A stretch of 64,000 nucleotides of DNA, taken from Macrophomina tecta (Eukaryota; Ascomycota; Dothideomycetes; Botryosphaeriales; Botryosphaeriaceae). The DNA lies in assembly GCA_024180945.1 (NCBI GenBank), contig JAKSGN010000013.1, positions 186,001 to 250,000 on the forward strand, in the 5' to 3' direction. Numbering within the stretch: the stretch's first letter is position 1; the number at the start of each line of letters is the position of its first letter. Positions 12,333 to 21,829 of this stretch are shown here, piece by piece. Position numbers and translations under genes: made by a program. Under the pieces are notes generated by a model, which saw only the letters and a program-made list of their open reading frames with translations, searched no databases and had not been told where the DNA came from.

Positions 12333-13428
12333 GGGGCGGGATATGGACGGTTGCGGTGGTTGTCGAGGAGGGTGGTCCTCCCCCTTCGCCAATTTCATGC
12401 CTACGCGATGGCCGGTTTGATACTTGCTGCAGCCACGAGAAATGACAGAATGCATTCTGACGTTGGAAATGCTCATCGTCTTTAGAATATGGCTGGGTAT
12501 CATATTCGTTGCTGTGGTGGAAGCTGTGCATGGGCGGGGGGACACGGATGGATCAGGTGGTTTGAGGATGGTGAGCGAGCATGGGGTAGCTCAACACAAC
12601 GCAGATCTCATGTGATATGCAGTGCGTATAAGAAGTATGTACGACACCGGTGCAAAAATAATGACGCGTTGTCGGTAAAAGCCAGCTAGGGTCACAGAGG
12701 ATGGCAAGAGATATATCACTGTTGGGCTGAAAGAGATGGGAAAATGGCATAAGCCGATGGTGGTGGGCGTATGATGGGCTCGAATTTCCCGTTCGAGCTG
12801 CGTGTTAATGCGGTGCCCTTCAGCACTATCAGAGTCTGGTCGTCACGCGCGCATTGTCGATGCAGGTGGATATCAGGCACAGGCCTGCGACGTATTCCTA
12901 ATGTGTAGGAGGTTGAATTGACGGCGAATCCGGTCTGTCCGGCGCTAAAGTGTGCTAGGACAATTGGTTACGAAGAAGCTAGACGAGATGAACGGGCACT
13001 CGAATCAAACTTAATTCGCAATTCTCCCGAGACGTGTCGACGAGGACGATGCGAAACTCAGGCGACGTTGCCTCCAAGGATGCGGGGGCGTGCACAGCGT
13101 CCGAAACACTCACGCTCCTCTCAGCCACATCCATACCAGCCCGACACAGCAAGGTCGCGGGCAGCATCCAGCTGGGACCGAGAGACAGGAGTGAGACCAA
13201 GTTGACGTAATCGGCACAAGCGGGGGCAGGGCGAGAGAAAGGGCGAGTAAACAAGGACGCGGGAGCTTGGGCCCCAGAAGAGACGCAGGCGATCGACGGG
13301 GTCTCAGCACCCGCCGCAACATCATCCATCAGCTCACGTCTCTTTCTCCACTCCTCCCCATCCCCCCCTCTCCCCACCACCCATCAATTCCTCCCGCGAC
13401 GCCCCGTGCTTCTTACGCCAGTCGCGCC
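12333..13428. other. Intergenic region upstream of AT-hook/EVE gene
   Basis: No recognisable gene. The last 100 bases before the downstream start are pyrimidine-rich (about 13330-13395), as expected of a fungal promoter and leader. Confidence 0.5.
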
Positions 13429-16400
13429 ATGCCGCCCAAGAAACGCAAGTCTGCGGCTTCGGCCGCTGCTGCCGCCGCTGTCCCGGACACTCCGCGCAGC
13501 ACGCGTGCGACGCGCGCCGCTCCCGCTCCCGCCGACAACAACAACGGCCACGACCAACACCCCGCCGAGCTGCCCACCCCGACGCGCTCTAAGCGCGCCA
13601 AGAAGGACGACGCGCCCGCGAAGAAGGCTGCTGCGCCCAAGAAGAAAGATGACGACGTTCCCGCGACCGCGCCCAAGGGCCGTCGCAGCCGTCCGGCGAA
13701 GCACGCCAAGGACGACGCTGGCGCCGAGGAAGATATCAGCGCGGGCGCGCAGTTGAACGAGGAGCTGGAGCAGGCAGCGGATGAGGCGGTTGCTGCGGTG
13801 GAGGCTGCGCCGCCCGCGAAGAAGAGGGGCAGGCCGGGTAAGAAGGCTGCTGCTACCGCGGAGCCGGAGCAGGAACCGGAACCGGAGGCTGCACAGGAGA
13901 AGGAGGAGGAGGGGGAGGAGGAGGAGGAGGAGGAGGAGGAGGAGGAGGAAGCGGAGGTGAAGAAAAAGAAGAAGAAAGCTGAGGCGCCCAAGGGCGGTCG
14001 TGGAAAGGCTGCTAAGAAGGATGTTGAGGAGCCGGTCGAGCAGCCTGCTGTTGAGGAGCAGCCGAAGAAGCGTGGCAGGCCTGCAGCAAAGAAGACGGAG
14101 GGGGAGAAGGAGGAGCCTGCTGTCGAGGCGCAGCCAAAGAAGCGCGGTAGGCCTACGCTGAAGAAGTCGGACGAGAAGGATGAGCGCGAGGAGGAGCCTG
14201 CCGCCCCGGCACCTAAGAAGGGGAGGAAAGCTGCTGCGCCTGTCGAGGAACCTGCTGCTCCCGCGCCGGCCAGGAAGGGTCGCGGTAAGGGTGCTGCTCA
14301 GGAAGTGCAACCTGAGCCTGAGAAGTCTGCGGCGAATGCCCCGGAACCGAAGAAGCGCGGAAGGCCAGCTGCGGCTCAAGAAACTGAGGGGAAATCTGTC
14401 GAGGAACCTAACCAATCTAAGAAGCGTGGCCGACCGGCCGCAAAATCCAATGCAGAGAAGCCCGCCGAGGACAAGGCTGTTGAGGAAGATGTAGAACTGC
14501 CAAAGAAGCGCGGACGCGCTGCCGCTAAGGGTGAACCCGCCGTGGAAGCTGCTGAACCACCAAAGAAGAGGGGCAAGTCGAAGAAGGCTGTTGAAGAAGC
14601 TCCTGTGCCTGAAGACGGAAAGGAGGAGTCAGCGTCGGCATCCAAGAAACGCGGAAGAACAACAAAGGCCCCGGAGGAGAACGCTGTTGAAGAGGTTCCT
14701 GAGCCACCGAAAAAGAAGGGCAGAGCGACCAAGGCCAAGGCGCAAGCAGCACCTGCACATGAGACGGCTGAGGCCCCCAAGAAACGCGGACGTGCCCCAG
14801 CGAAGAAGGCCACCGAAAGCAAGACAGAAGAGCTATCGAGCCGCGGTAAGGCTGCGAAGAAAGACGAGGCCGAGCCTGCCCCTGAACCTCCCGCTGCTAA
14901 GAATGCCAAGGCCAAGTCCGCTGCGAATGAGGCTGGAGTCGCTCCGAAACCCCGTGGTCGTCCGTCGAAGAGCGCTACCACTGCGGAAGCTCCTGCTGGG
15001 GCCAAGGCCGACGAACCCAAGAAGAGTGCCAAGCGGGGCAGGCCAGCCAAGGAATCAGCAGCAGACCAGACTGAAGAGCCGGCCTCCAAGCGCCGTGGCC
15101 GTCCACCGAAGAGTGATGTGGAGCCAGCAGAAGAGGAGGCAAAGCCGGCCAGCGCACCAGCTAAATCGAAGAAGACTAATGCTAAGGAAACTCCGGCCGA
15201 GGGCAGTGCCCCGATTAAGAAGACAGCAAAAAAAACTGAACCCAAGAAAACAGCCGAGTCCAAGAAGCCTTCTGGAACTGCCAACATCGAGCGTGACCCT
15301 GCCAATGGACTTGCCTATTGGTTGATGAAGGCCGAACCTGAATCGCGCATCGAGAATGGCAAAGACGTCAAGTTTTCCATTGATGATCTCGCTGCTGCCA
15401 GCGAACCCGAGCCTTGGGATGGTGTGCGCAACCACGTCGCTAAGAACCACATGCTGGCCATGAAGAAAGGTGACTTGGCTTTCTTCTATCATTCCAACTG
15501 CAAGACTCCTGGCATAGTCGGAATCATGGAGATAGCGGAGGAAGCGAGTCCGGACGAGAGTGCTTTCGACTCTTCACACCCTTATTATGACGCCAAGTCC
15601 AAGCGTGAGAAGCCGTCCTGGTTCTGCGTAAAGGTCTCATTCCGCCGCAAGTTTGCCCGCCCTGAGACAGTCACGCTGGACAAGCTGAAGGCTCTTTCGA
15701 AGGAGGGCCAGCCCCTGGAGAACATGCAGCTTTTCAAACAGAGCCGCCTTAGCGTCAGCAACGTCCGTCCAGAGGAGTGGAATCACATTCTCGGCATTGC
15801 CAGTGAGACTACCGACGCCGACCATACGGTGCCTCAGAAGGCCACGGAGAGCATCACGAATGCCAATGATGGCGCTGCGGCACCGGCTCAGGATACCGAG
15901 ATGGCTCCCAATGCACAGAATGACGCAGCCAGTGAAGCCAGTGATCCAGAGGAGCCCAAGTCTGATGACGATGCCCTAGGCCTCACGATCGGAACCCCAA
16001 AAGGCGCTGCTGCTCTTCTCGACGCCGCCAACGACGACGTGTCCGAGGACGACACCGCTGTCATCACCCGCGAGACTACTACTATCAAGAAGCCAGATGG
16101 CAAGATTCTCGCAACCACCGTTATTGAGGCTGCCACCTCCGTCGAGCCCGTGTCAAACGGCGGTTCTAGCGCCGCTCCAGCTGTGCAGACCACCATCGAG
16201 CCCACCACCAGCCTTGCGCCCCCAGCAGCCTCGTCCCGCCCCTCATCCCGCGGCGGCTCTCGTGCCAGCTCCCGCCAGCCATCCGCCGGACCCACTTCCG
16301 TAAAGAGTCAGCGCCACGGCTCGCGCGCCCCATCGGTCCGCAGCCCTTCGGCTCACGCAGCGGCCCTGCAGCCGACGGTGGAAGAGTCCGCTCCGGAGAA

Positions 16401-16737
16401 CGGCGGCGGTGTCGGTGCGTCCGTTGGCTCCGTCCTCGACACACCGCTCGAGGTCGAGAAGGTCGTTGAAACCATGAGCGCTACTATTACTGCTGCGCCT
16501 GAGGAGGCGAACATCAGCGCCAAGATGGATACCCCAGCGCCGGCAGTCCAGCCGCCCGTGTTGGAGCCTCAGATCCTGCAGCCGGCAGATGCGGCGCTGG
16601 CGGAGATGGTTGCGCCAGTCGTTGAGGCGCCAGCTGTGCAGCCGCTGGTCGCTCCGGCTTCTACTGCTGCGGCGAATATGGGTGCACCGATGGCGCCCAT
16701 GTTTGGTGCGGAGAGGGAGGGGCAGGAGCAGCTTTGA
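13429..16737 (+). CDS. AT-hook repeat protein with EVE (THYN1-type) domain
   Basis: Single-exon protein of 1102 residues, probably nuclear. Residues 1-620 are a low-complexity lysine/alanine/glutamate region with about 17 AT-hook-like cores, many of the form KKRGRP. An almost pure glutamate stretch sits near residues 160-180, and AT hooks grip the minor groove of AT-rich DNA. Residues about 626-794 form an EVE domain (PUA-like fold) as in human THYN1: AYWLMKAEPES, then WDGVRNHVAKNHM, GDLAFFYHSNC, GIVGIMEI and PSWFCVKV. EVE domains are thought to bind modified DNA bases. A C-terminal tail of about 300 residues is rich in Ala, Pro and Ser and shows no fold. The start at 13429 begins MPPKKRK and follows a pyrimidine-rich leader; the frame is open upstream. 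Fungal proteins with this layout exist, often named AT DNA-binding protein, but their function is not settled. Confidence 0.9.
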   Translation: MPPKKRKSAASAAAAAAVPDTPRSTRATRAAPAPADNNNGHDQHPAELPTPTRSKRAKKDDAPAKKAAAPKKKDDDVPATAPKGRRSRPAKHAKDDAGAEEDISAGAQLNEELEQAADEAVAAVEAAPPAKKRGRPGKKAAATAEPEQEPEPEAAQEKEEEGEEEEEEEEEEEEAEVKKKKKKAEAPKGGRGKAAKKDVEEPVEQPAVEEQPKKRGRPAAKKTEGEKEEPAVEAQPKKRGRPTLKKSDEKDEREEEPAAPAPKKGRKAAAPVEEPAAPAPARKGRGKGAAQEVQPEPEKSAANAPEPKKRGRPAAAQETEGKSVEEPNQSKKRGRPAAKSNAEKPAEDKAVEEDVELPKKRGRAAAKGEPAVEAAEPPKKRGKSKKAVEEAPVPEDGKEESASASKKRGRTTKAPEENAVEEVPEPPKKKGRATKAKAQAAPAHETAEAPKKRGRAPAKKATESKTEELSSRGKAAKKDEAEPAPEPPAAKNAKAKSAANEAGVAPKPRGRPSKSATTAEAPAGAKADEPKKSAKRGRPAKESAADQTEEPASKRRGRPPKSDVEPAEEEAKPASAPAKSKKTNAKETPAEGSAPIKKTAKKTEPKKTAESKKPSGTANIERDPANGLAYWLMKAEPESRIENGKDVKFSIDDLAAASEPEPWDGVRNHVAKNHMLAMKKGDLAFFYHSNCKTPGIVGIMEIAEEASPDESAFDSSHPYYDAKSKREKPSWFCVKVSFRRKFARPETVTLDKLKALSKEGQPLENMQLFKQSRLSVSNVRPEEWNHILGIASETTDADHTVPQKATESITNANDGAAAPAQDTEMAPNAQNDAASEASDPEEPKSDDDALGLTIGTPKGAAALLDAANDDVSEDDTAVITRETTTIKKPDGKILATTVIEAATSVEPVSNGGSSAAPAVQTTIEPTTSLAPPAASSRPSSRGGSRASSRQPSAGPTSVKSQRHGSRAPSVRSPSAHAAALQPTVEESAPENGGGVGASVGSVLDTPLEVEKVVETMSATITAAPEEANISAKMDTPAPAVQPPVLEPQILQPADAALAEMVAPVVEAPAVQPLVAPASTAAANMGAPMAPMFGAEREGQEQL
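13902..13950 (+). repeat. GAG/GGA trinucleotide tract coding poly-Glu
   Basis: Nearly pure GAG repeats with a few GGG/GCG interruptions code the acidic run between two groups of AT hooks. Such tracts vary readily in length between strains. Confidence 0.8.
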
Positions 16738-17424
16738 GGGGCGAGGAGAGAGGATTTACTGTGTTATGAGACGCCTGTCGATATTGGTTGGCTTGATATT
16801 GGTACAAAGGGGAGAGCGGAGCGGGCCTCTTGTGGTGGAAATGGCAAGGCGGACGAGTTTTGCTAGGGCAATGGAAATTGGACTAGCTGAGCAAGGAAAA
16901 ACGTAAAGCGGAAAAGGGTCATGACAGTCTTGCCAGGCGTTGTAGTGTTCATTATGGGGTAACGGTTAATGGATATGATTACTGCGGGAAGCTCTCCTGG
17001 AGGGGTCATTGCAGTGTGCTCGTGCAGTGAACTCAATATTTCAGCCCGTGGAGGAATGTAGAAGATTTCCTTGCAATTTTGCGGCTCCTAATTAGAGGGG
17101 ATAGCGGTGATGGGTACACGAGCAGCCATTTCGTGGACGGACGCGCAATGTCGCTTGTCCGGCGGGCTGCTCAAAGAGGAAACGCCGAGGCTACCCGGCG
17201 ATCCGGGGCAGCTCGCAGTGTTGCATCATGCGCTGAGCCTCGAAATATTCCGAACAGCTTTCCACAACTTGCCCGCCGACGCACCGCGCCCCTCTTTCTT
17301 TCGCTTTCCCCACCTCGCCACTTTTTCTTCTGTCTTTTTCTCCTCTCGCGGAGCACCCCGCCCTCCTCGCACTCCGCACCCTCCAAACCACACCCCAACA
17401 GCCCCCGAAAACAGCTCCGTCACC
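16738..17424. other. Intergenic region upstream of MPDU1-type gene
   Basis: No gene. A strongly C/T-rich leader at about 17280-17420 precedes the next start codon. Confidence 0.5.
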
Positions 17425-18415
17425 ATGGACGCCGCCCTCACCCAAGCCCGCGCCCTCCTCCAACCCATAACGCACAACCTGCCCGGCCCGATCCACGACG
17501 CCGGCCTCTCGCTGCTCGGCCCCAAATGCTACCAGAAGCTGATCAAAGACATCGACCCGGTCAACTACCCGGACTGCGTCAAGCTCGCCATCAGCAAAGG
17601 CCTGGGCATCGGCATCATCGGCGCGTCCTCGGTGGTCAAGATCCCGCAGCTCGTCAAGCTGCTGCGCTCGCAGAGCGCCGAGGGCATCTCCTTCCTCTCC
17701 TACCTGCTCGAGACGTCGTCGTACCTGATCGGCCTCGCGTACAATGCCAGGAATGGGTTCCCGTTCAGCACCTACGGCGAGACGGCGCTGATCGCCGTGC
17801 AGAACGTCGCCATCGCCGCGCTCGTGCTGCATTTCAAGGGGAGGGACGCCGGCGCCGCGGCGTGGGTGGCCGGATTGGCCGCCGCGGGGTATGCGCTGTT
17901 TGACCAGGGCATCGTGGACGCGAAGACGTTGGCGGGATTGCAGGCGGTGGGCGGTGTGTTGAGCATTGCGAGCAAGGCGCCGCAGATTGTCGAGGTGTAT
18001 CGGCAGGGTGGGACGGGGCAGCTGAGCGCTTTTGCGGTGAGTGCTGCCGCGGCAAATCAATGAGCTTCTTTTTCGCCTGTGGCTTGTTCGGGGCCGGGCT
18101 GACATTTGAGTGGCATGACAGGTCTTCAACTACCTCATCGGCTCCCTCTCGCGCATCTTCACCACGCTCCAGGAGGTCAAGGACACGCTTATTCTGTTTG
18201 GGTTCGTGGCGGGCTTCTTGCTCAATGCGGTGCTGGCGGCGCAGATGGTGTACTACTGGAACGCGCCGGCGAGCAACAAGGGCAAGGGCAAGAGCAAGAG
18301 CAAGGCCAAGAAGCAGTCTGTTCAGGCGAAGGAGAAGGCGACCGGCAAGCCGTTGGCTACCTCGACGGCTACGCCGAGCAAGGCGAAGAGCCCGAGCACT
18401 CGCAGGAGGGGTTAG
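17425..18415 (+). CDS. PQ-loop protein, mannose-P-dolichol utilization defect 1 (MPDU1) family
   Basis: ER membrane protein of the MPDU1/Lec35 family, needed in animals for use of dolichol-phosphate mannose and glucose in glycan and GPI-anchor assembly. Two exons (17425-18036 and 18122-18415, intron 85 nt) give 301 residues. The first PQ-loop repeat is seen at VVKIPQLVKLLRSQSAEGIS (about residues 71-90) and the second at SKAPQIVEVYRQGGTGQLS (about 188-206), the intron falling just after it. Several hydrophobic helices lie between and after the repeats (QNVAIAALVLHF, LFGFVAGFLLNAVL). The last 45 or so residues are a Lys/Ser/Ala-rich hydrophilic tail ending in RRRG, longer and more basic than I would expect for the family. 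The frame upstream is open, but this ATG begins the conserved part. Confidence 0.88.
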
Positions 18416-20019
18416 AGCTGTTGAGAGTTTGTGTAGGCTTTTTGTTTTTGGAGATCCGCGGTTCTCGGGCTTTAATGGATGTGGCTTGATTCTCTCTGCT
18501 TTCTGTGCGCGGGATGTGGGATGCTCTCCGATGCCCTGTGTTCTAGATGCTTTCGAGATCTGGAGTCCCTCATGCCACCTTGGACGCTTGCAACTTCCTC
18601 AACAGGCAAAATGCCATGATCCCTACTAAGCACACGCTGTAAAGTCAGCCTCCGCTCGTGAATTTGCTCCTCACATGCTGGCTACAATGGACTAGAAGCA
18701 AAAGCATGTCTTCACGCGAATATCAACCACTCTACAGAGGCTCTTCCCATTCGTTCTGCTGCAGTCAGAGAGTCAGCATTCGCTTCCGTATTCGCACCTC
18801 CGCAAGGCAGAGTTGACGGTCTGATTGTTCTCTCAGCAGCCCACAATCCTTGTGAACCTCCTTCTTCCCCCCCAATCTCAGCCATTCCCCGAAGCTGCAA
18901 TCACGACACTCTACCGTCCACGGTTACTGAGTAACATTGCCTTTTCCTTACAGCTGCGCATCCTGATCACCATCCCATCACCACGCCGCTGCAGCCCAGT
19001 CACCCGTGCTCAGCCGAGACGCCTCCGCACAACGGGTGGTTGTTGTTATGGAAGAACATCAGCCAGCTCTGGTTGCGTATTATCAGCAGTCGGCACTCAT
19101 TGGCCCCGGCTGCCGAACTGCGGGTAGTGGCAGTTGAGGAATTGGAGACGGAGGGCGAGGCAGAGGTACTTGTATACCTTGGGGCGGGCTATCAAGAGAG
19201 GCGGGTTTCTGGGCTGCTTCCACCTATTTTTTTGCACAGGGCGGCCATATCCTTCGTCATGGGGGAGCATGGAGTGAGGCTCGGGTGCGGTTGGGGTTGG
19301 AATGGTCTCTTGCTCGGGGGGGGGGGGGGGGGGGGTCCGCTTTGAAAATCGCTTTCTGCGGCGAAGCATTTCGAGAGAACAGAGAAGGCTTGTTTGTCCG
19401 GTGTGAGCCTGGAATGCGGAGCACCGCTTTTGAGACATGATGAATTTGGATGGCTGGGGCCGCCTGTGCTCTCTTTCGTTTTATTTTAGCCCAGATACGA
19501 GAGTAGGGCTGGAGTCACTGGTTAGTGGTATCCGAATAGGGCGATGGCGGTCTTCATCGCTCATGCTTGTTGCGGAGATCTATCACCCTTCCCGGACGAC
19601 CTACTCCCTGCTCAAGAGCATGTGCTTGAATTGTCACAAAAGCGAGGAGCGCGAAAAGTGAGATTGGCTGGCCAAATTCACGCATGCACAATAGAATGTC
19701 AAAGTGCCCGTGTTAGGGTGAGTTCCATGATCAGCTGTGCAATATAGTAAAGTTGGAGCGATGCCCGCGTGCAACGGAGTACGCGGAGGGAAATGGCCGA
19801 CTAGATCAAGAGCTCAGTGGCTACGGAAGACTTCCGTGATACGTTGAATCAAGCTTTCATGGTCTCCCGTAGATCAATCGGGAGCTTGCCGACTACTTCC
19901 GGCTAGAGGTGCGGAGATGCGGGGGGCGGAAGCTTTCCGTCTGGAGTGGCTTAAATACCGTGACCAGTCGTATTGTCTCCAGGCGTTACTACTTTGGATG
20001 TGTTGCAGTCTCAGTCATA
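18416..20019. other. Intergenic region with poly(G) run
   Basis: No gene is supported. It contains a G20 homopolymer and is otherwise unremarkable. Confidence 0.5.
19316..19335 (+). repeat. Poly(G)20 run
   Basis: Twenty consecutive G bases on the plus strand in intergenic DNA. Runs like this can fold as G-quadruplexes and are prone to sequencing error and slippage. Confidence 0.9.
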
Positions 20020-21714
20020 ATGATTTTACAGAACTTCAGCTCACTTGTCGGGCAGTATCTATGGATCGCAGCTCTGGCTGCCGTTGTCGCACACTTTACC
20101 CTTAACTACTTTACTCCGGGAGTCCGCAAAATCCCCGGACCATTCCTGGCCAAATTTACTAACTTGTGGCGATTCTATGATGTCTGGAAAGGCCGGAACG
20201 ACCTTACGCTGAACGCACTCCACCACAAGTATGGAGACAATGTCCGGTTGGGCCCCAACGTGGTCAGCATCAAAAACATGAACGACATCAAAGTCGTGTA
20301 TGGCATCAACTCCGGTTTCTACAAGGCACGATCCACTGCCTGAACACCTCAGTTTTTTACCATATTAGCCCTCACTGACACCAACCAGAGCAAGTTCTAC
20401 GCCGTCCAGCAACAAATGGCCAACGGCAAACCCACCGTCACGCTCTTCACCTCCCTCTCCGAGCAATGGCACGCCAACATAAAGCGGCCCATCGCCAACG
20501 CCTACTCGATGACGACGCTTACTGACTTCGAGCCCCTCGTCGACAACATGATCGCCCTCATGTTCTCCCGCCTCGACGCCTTCTTCGCAACAACGACCAA
20601 CACTTCCCCCCACGACCGCCCTCCGCCAATCTGCCCCCTCTTCGACTGGCTTCAGTTCTACGCCTTCGACGTCATCGGCGAGCTCACCTGCAGCCACGAG
20701 CTCGGCTTCCTCTCCACCGGCCGTGACATGTCCAACATCATCCGCGACCTCAACGCAACCATGGACTACAACGCGCTGGTCGGCCAGCTCCCGTGGCTCG
20801 ACCACCTGCTGATCAAGAACCCACTGCGCCAACTCCTCCTCGGCGCCAATGCGGCCACCGGCCCCGTCGCCCGCTTCGCCCGCGCGCGCCTCGACGAGCG
20901 GCTGCTCGAGCGCGAGAAGGGCGTCGAGAAGCCGCGGCGGGACTTCATGGCGCGCTTCTTCGAGGCCAAGGAGACGCATCCCGCCGTCGTAGATGACAAG
21001 CAGGTCTTCTCGTACGTAGTTACCAACGTGTTTGCTGGCTCGGATACCACGGCCATCAGTCTCCGGGCGGTGATTTACTACGTCGTGAAGCACCCGCGGT
21101 GCTACGAGAGGCTGATGCGGGAGTTGGGCGGGGCGAGGGCGGGGGGTAGGCTGGGCGAATGCGCAACGTGGCGGCAGAGTCAGGAGTTGGCTTACTTTGA
21201 CGCGGTGGTGAAGGAGGCTTTGAGGTTGCATCCGGCGGTGGGGATGCTGCTGGAGAGGGTGGTGCCGGAGGGTGGGTTCAGGCTGGAGAGCGGGGCTTTT
21301 TTGCGGGAGGGGACAATTGTGGGCGCGAGTCCATGGGTCGTGCATCGGGACGCGAGGATCTTTGGGGAAGAGCCGGATAGGTTTGTGCCGGAGAGGTGGC
21401 TGCAGAAGGAGGGCGAGAGCAGAGCGGGGTGGGATGCAAGGCTGCAGAGGATGACAAGGGCGACGATGACTTTTGGGATGGGGCCGAGGACGTGTATTGG
21501 CAAGAATATCAGCCTCTTGGAGATTTACAAACTCCTACCGAGCTTATTTCTGAGATACGACGTAAGTTTTCCCCCCCCGAGCTACGAGTAAACGCTCCTC
21601 ACATAGGACTAGATCCAGCTGGTGGATCCGAAAGCGGAGTGGAAGATCACCAATTCTTGGTTTGCACGTCAGGAGGGTGTTGAATTTCACCTCACCAGAA
21701 GAATGGATGTCTGA
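20020..21714 (+). CDS. Cytochrome P450, pisatin-demethylase type
   Basis: Membrane-anchored haem monooxygenase of 526 residues, resembling fungal pisatin demethylase-like P450s. Three exons are inferred: 20020-20325, 20389-21561 and 21613-21714. An N-terminal anchor helix is followed by the proline hinge RKIPGPF. The I-helix oxygen-binding motif AGSDTT is near residue 318, the ExxR motif KEALRLHP near 377, FVPERW near 433 and the haem loop FGMGPRTCIG near 463-472, whose Cys ligates iron. The small third exon adds the usual C-terminal block LVDPKAEWKITNSWF. The first intron appears to begin with GC, not GT. A decayed acyltransferase gene faces it less than 150 bp downstream, so it may belong to a lost secondary-metabolism locus; the substrate is unknown. 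Confidence 0.92.
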
Positions 21715-21829
21715 TTTGTTGGATCCGCGTCTGGGCATGTCTGTGAGCTAGCCTTATCAAAAATAATTAAGTAGAAGGGAAAATCAAAACAGAAACTTGT
21801 GAAAAACAAAGCTGGAAATGGAAATTGAG

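Noticed and set aside
13384..14415. Long minus-strand frame opposite the AT-hook gene (343 codons).
   Set aside because: Antisense shadow of a repetitive Lys/Ala/Glu-coding region; composition is Leu/Arg-only low complexity.
20365..21345. Minus-strand frame of 326 codons opposite the P450.
   Set aside because: Antisense shadow in GC-rich coding DNA; the plus strand holds all P450 motifs.
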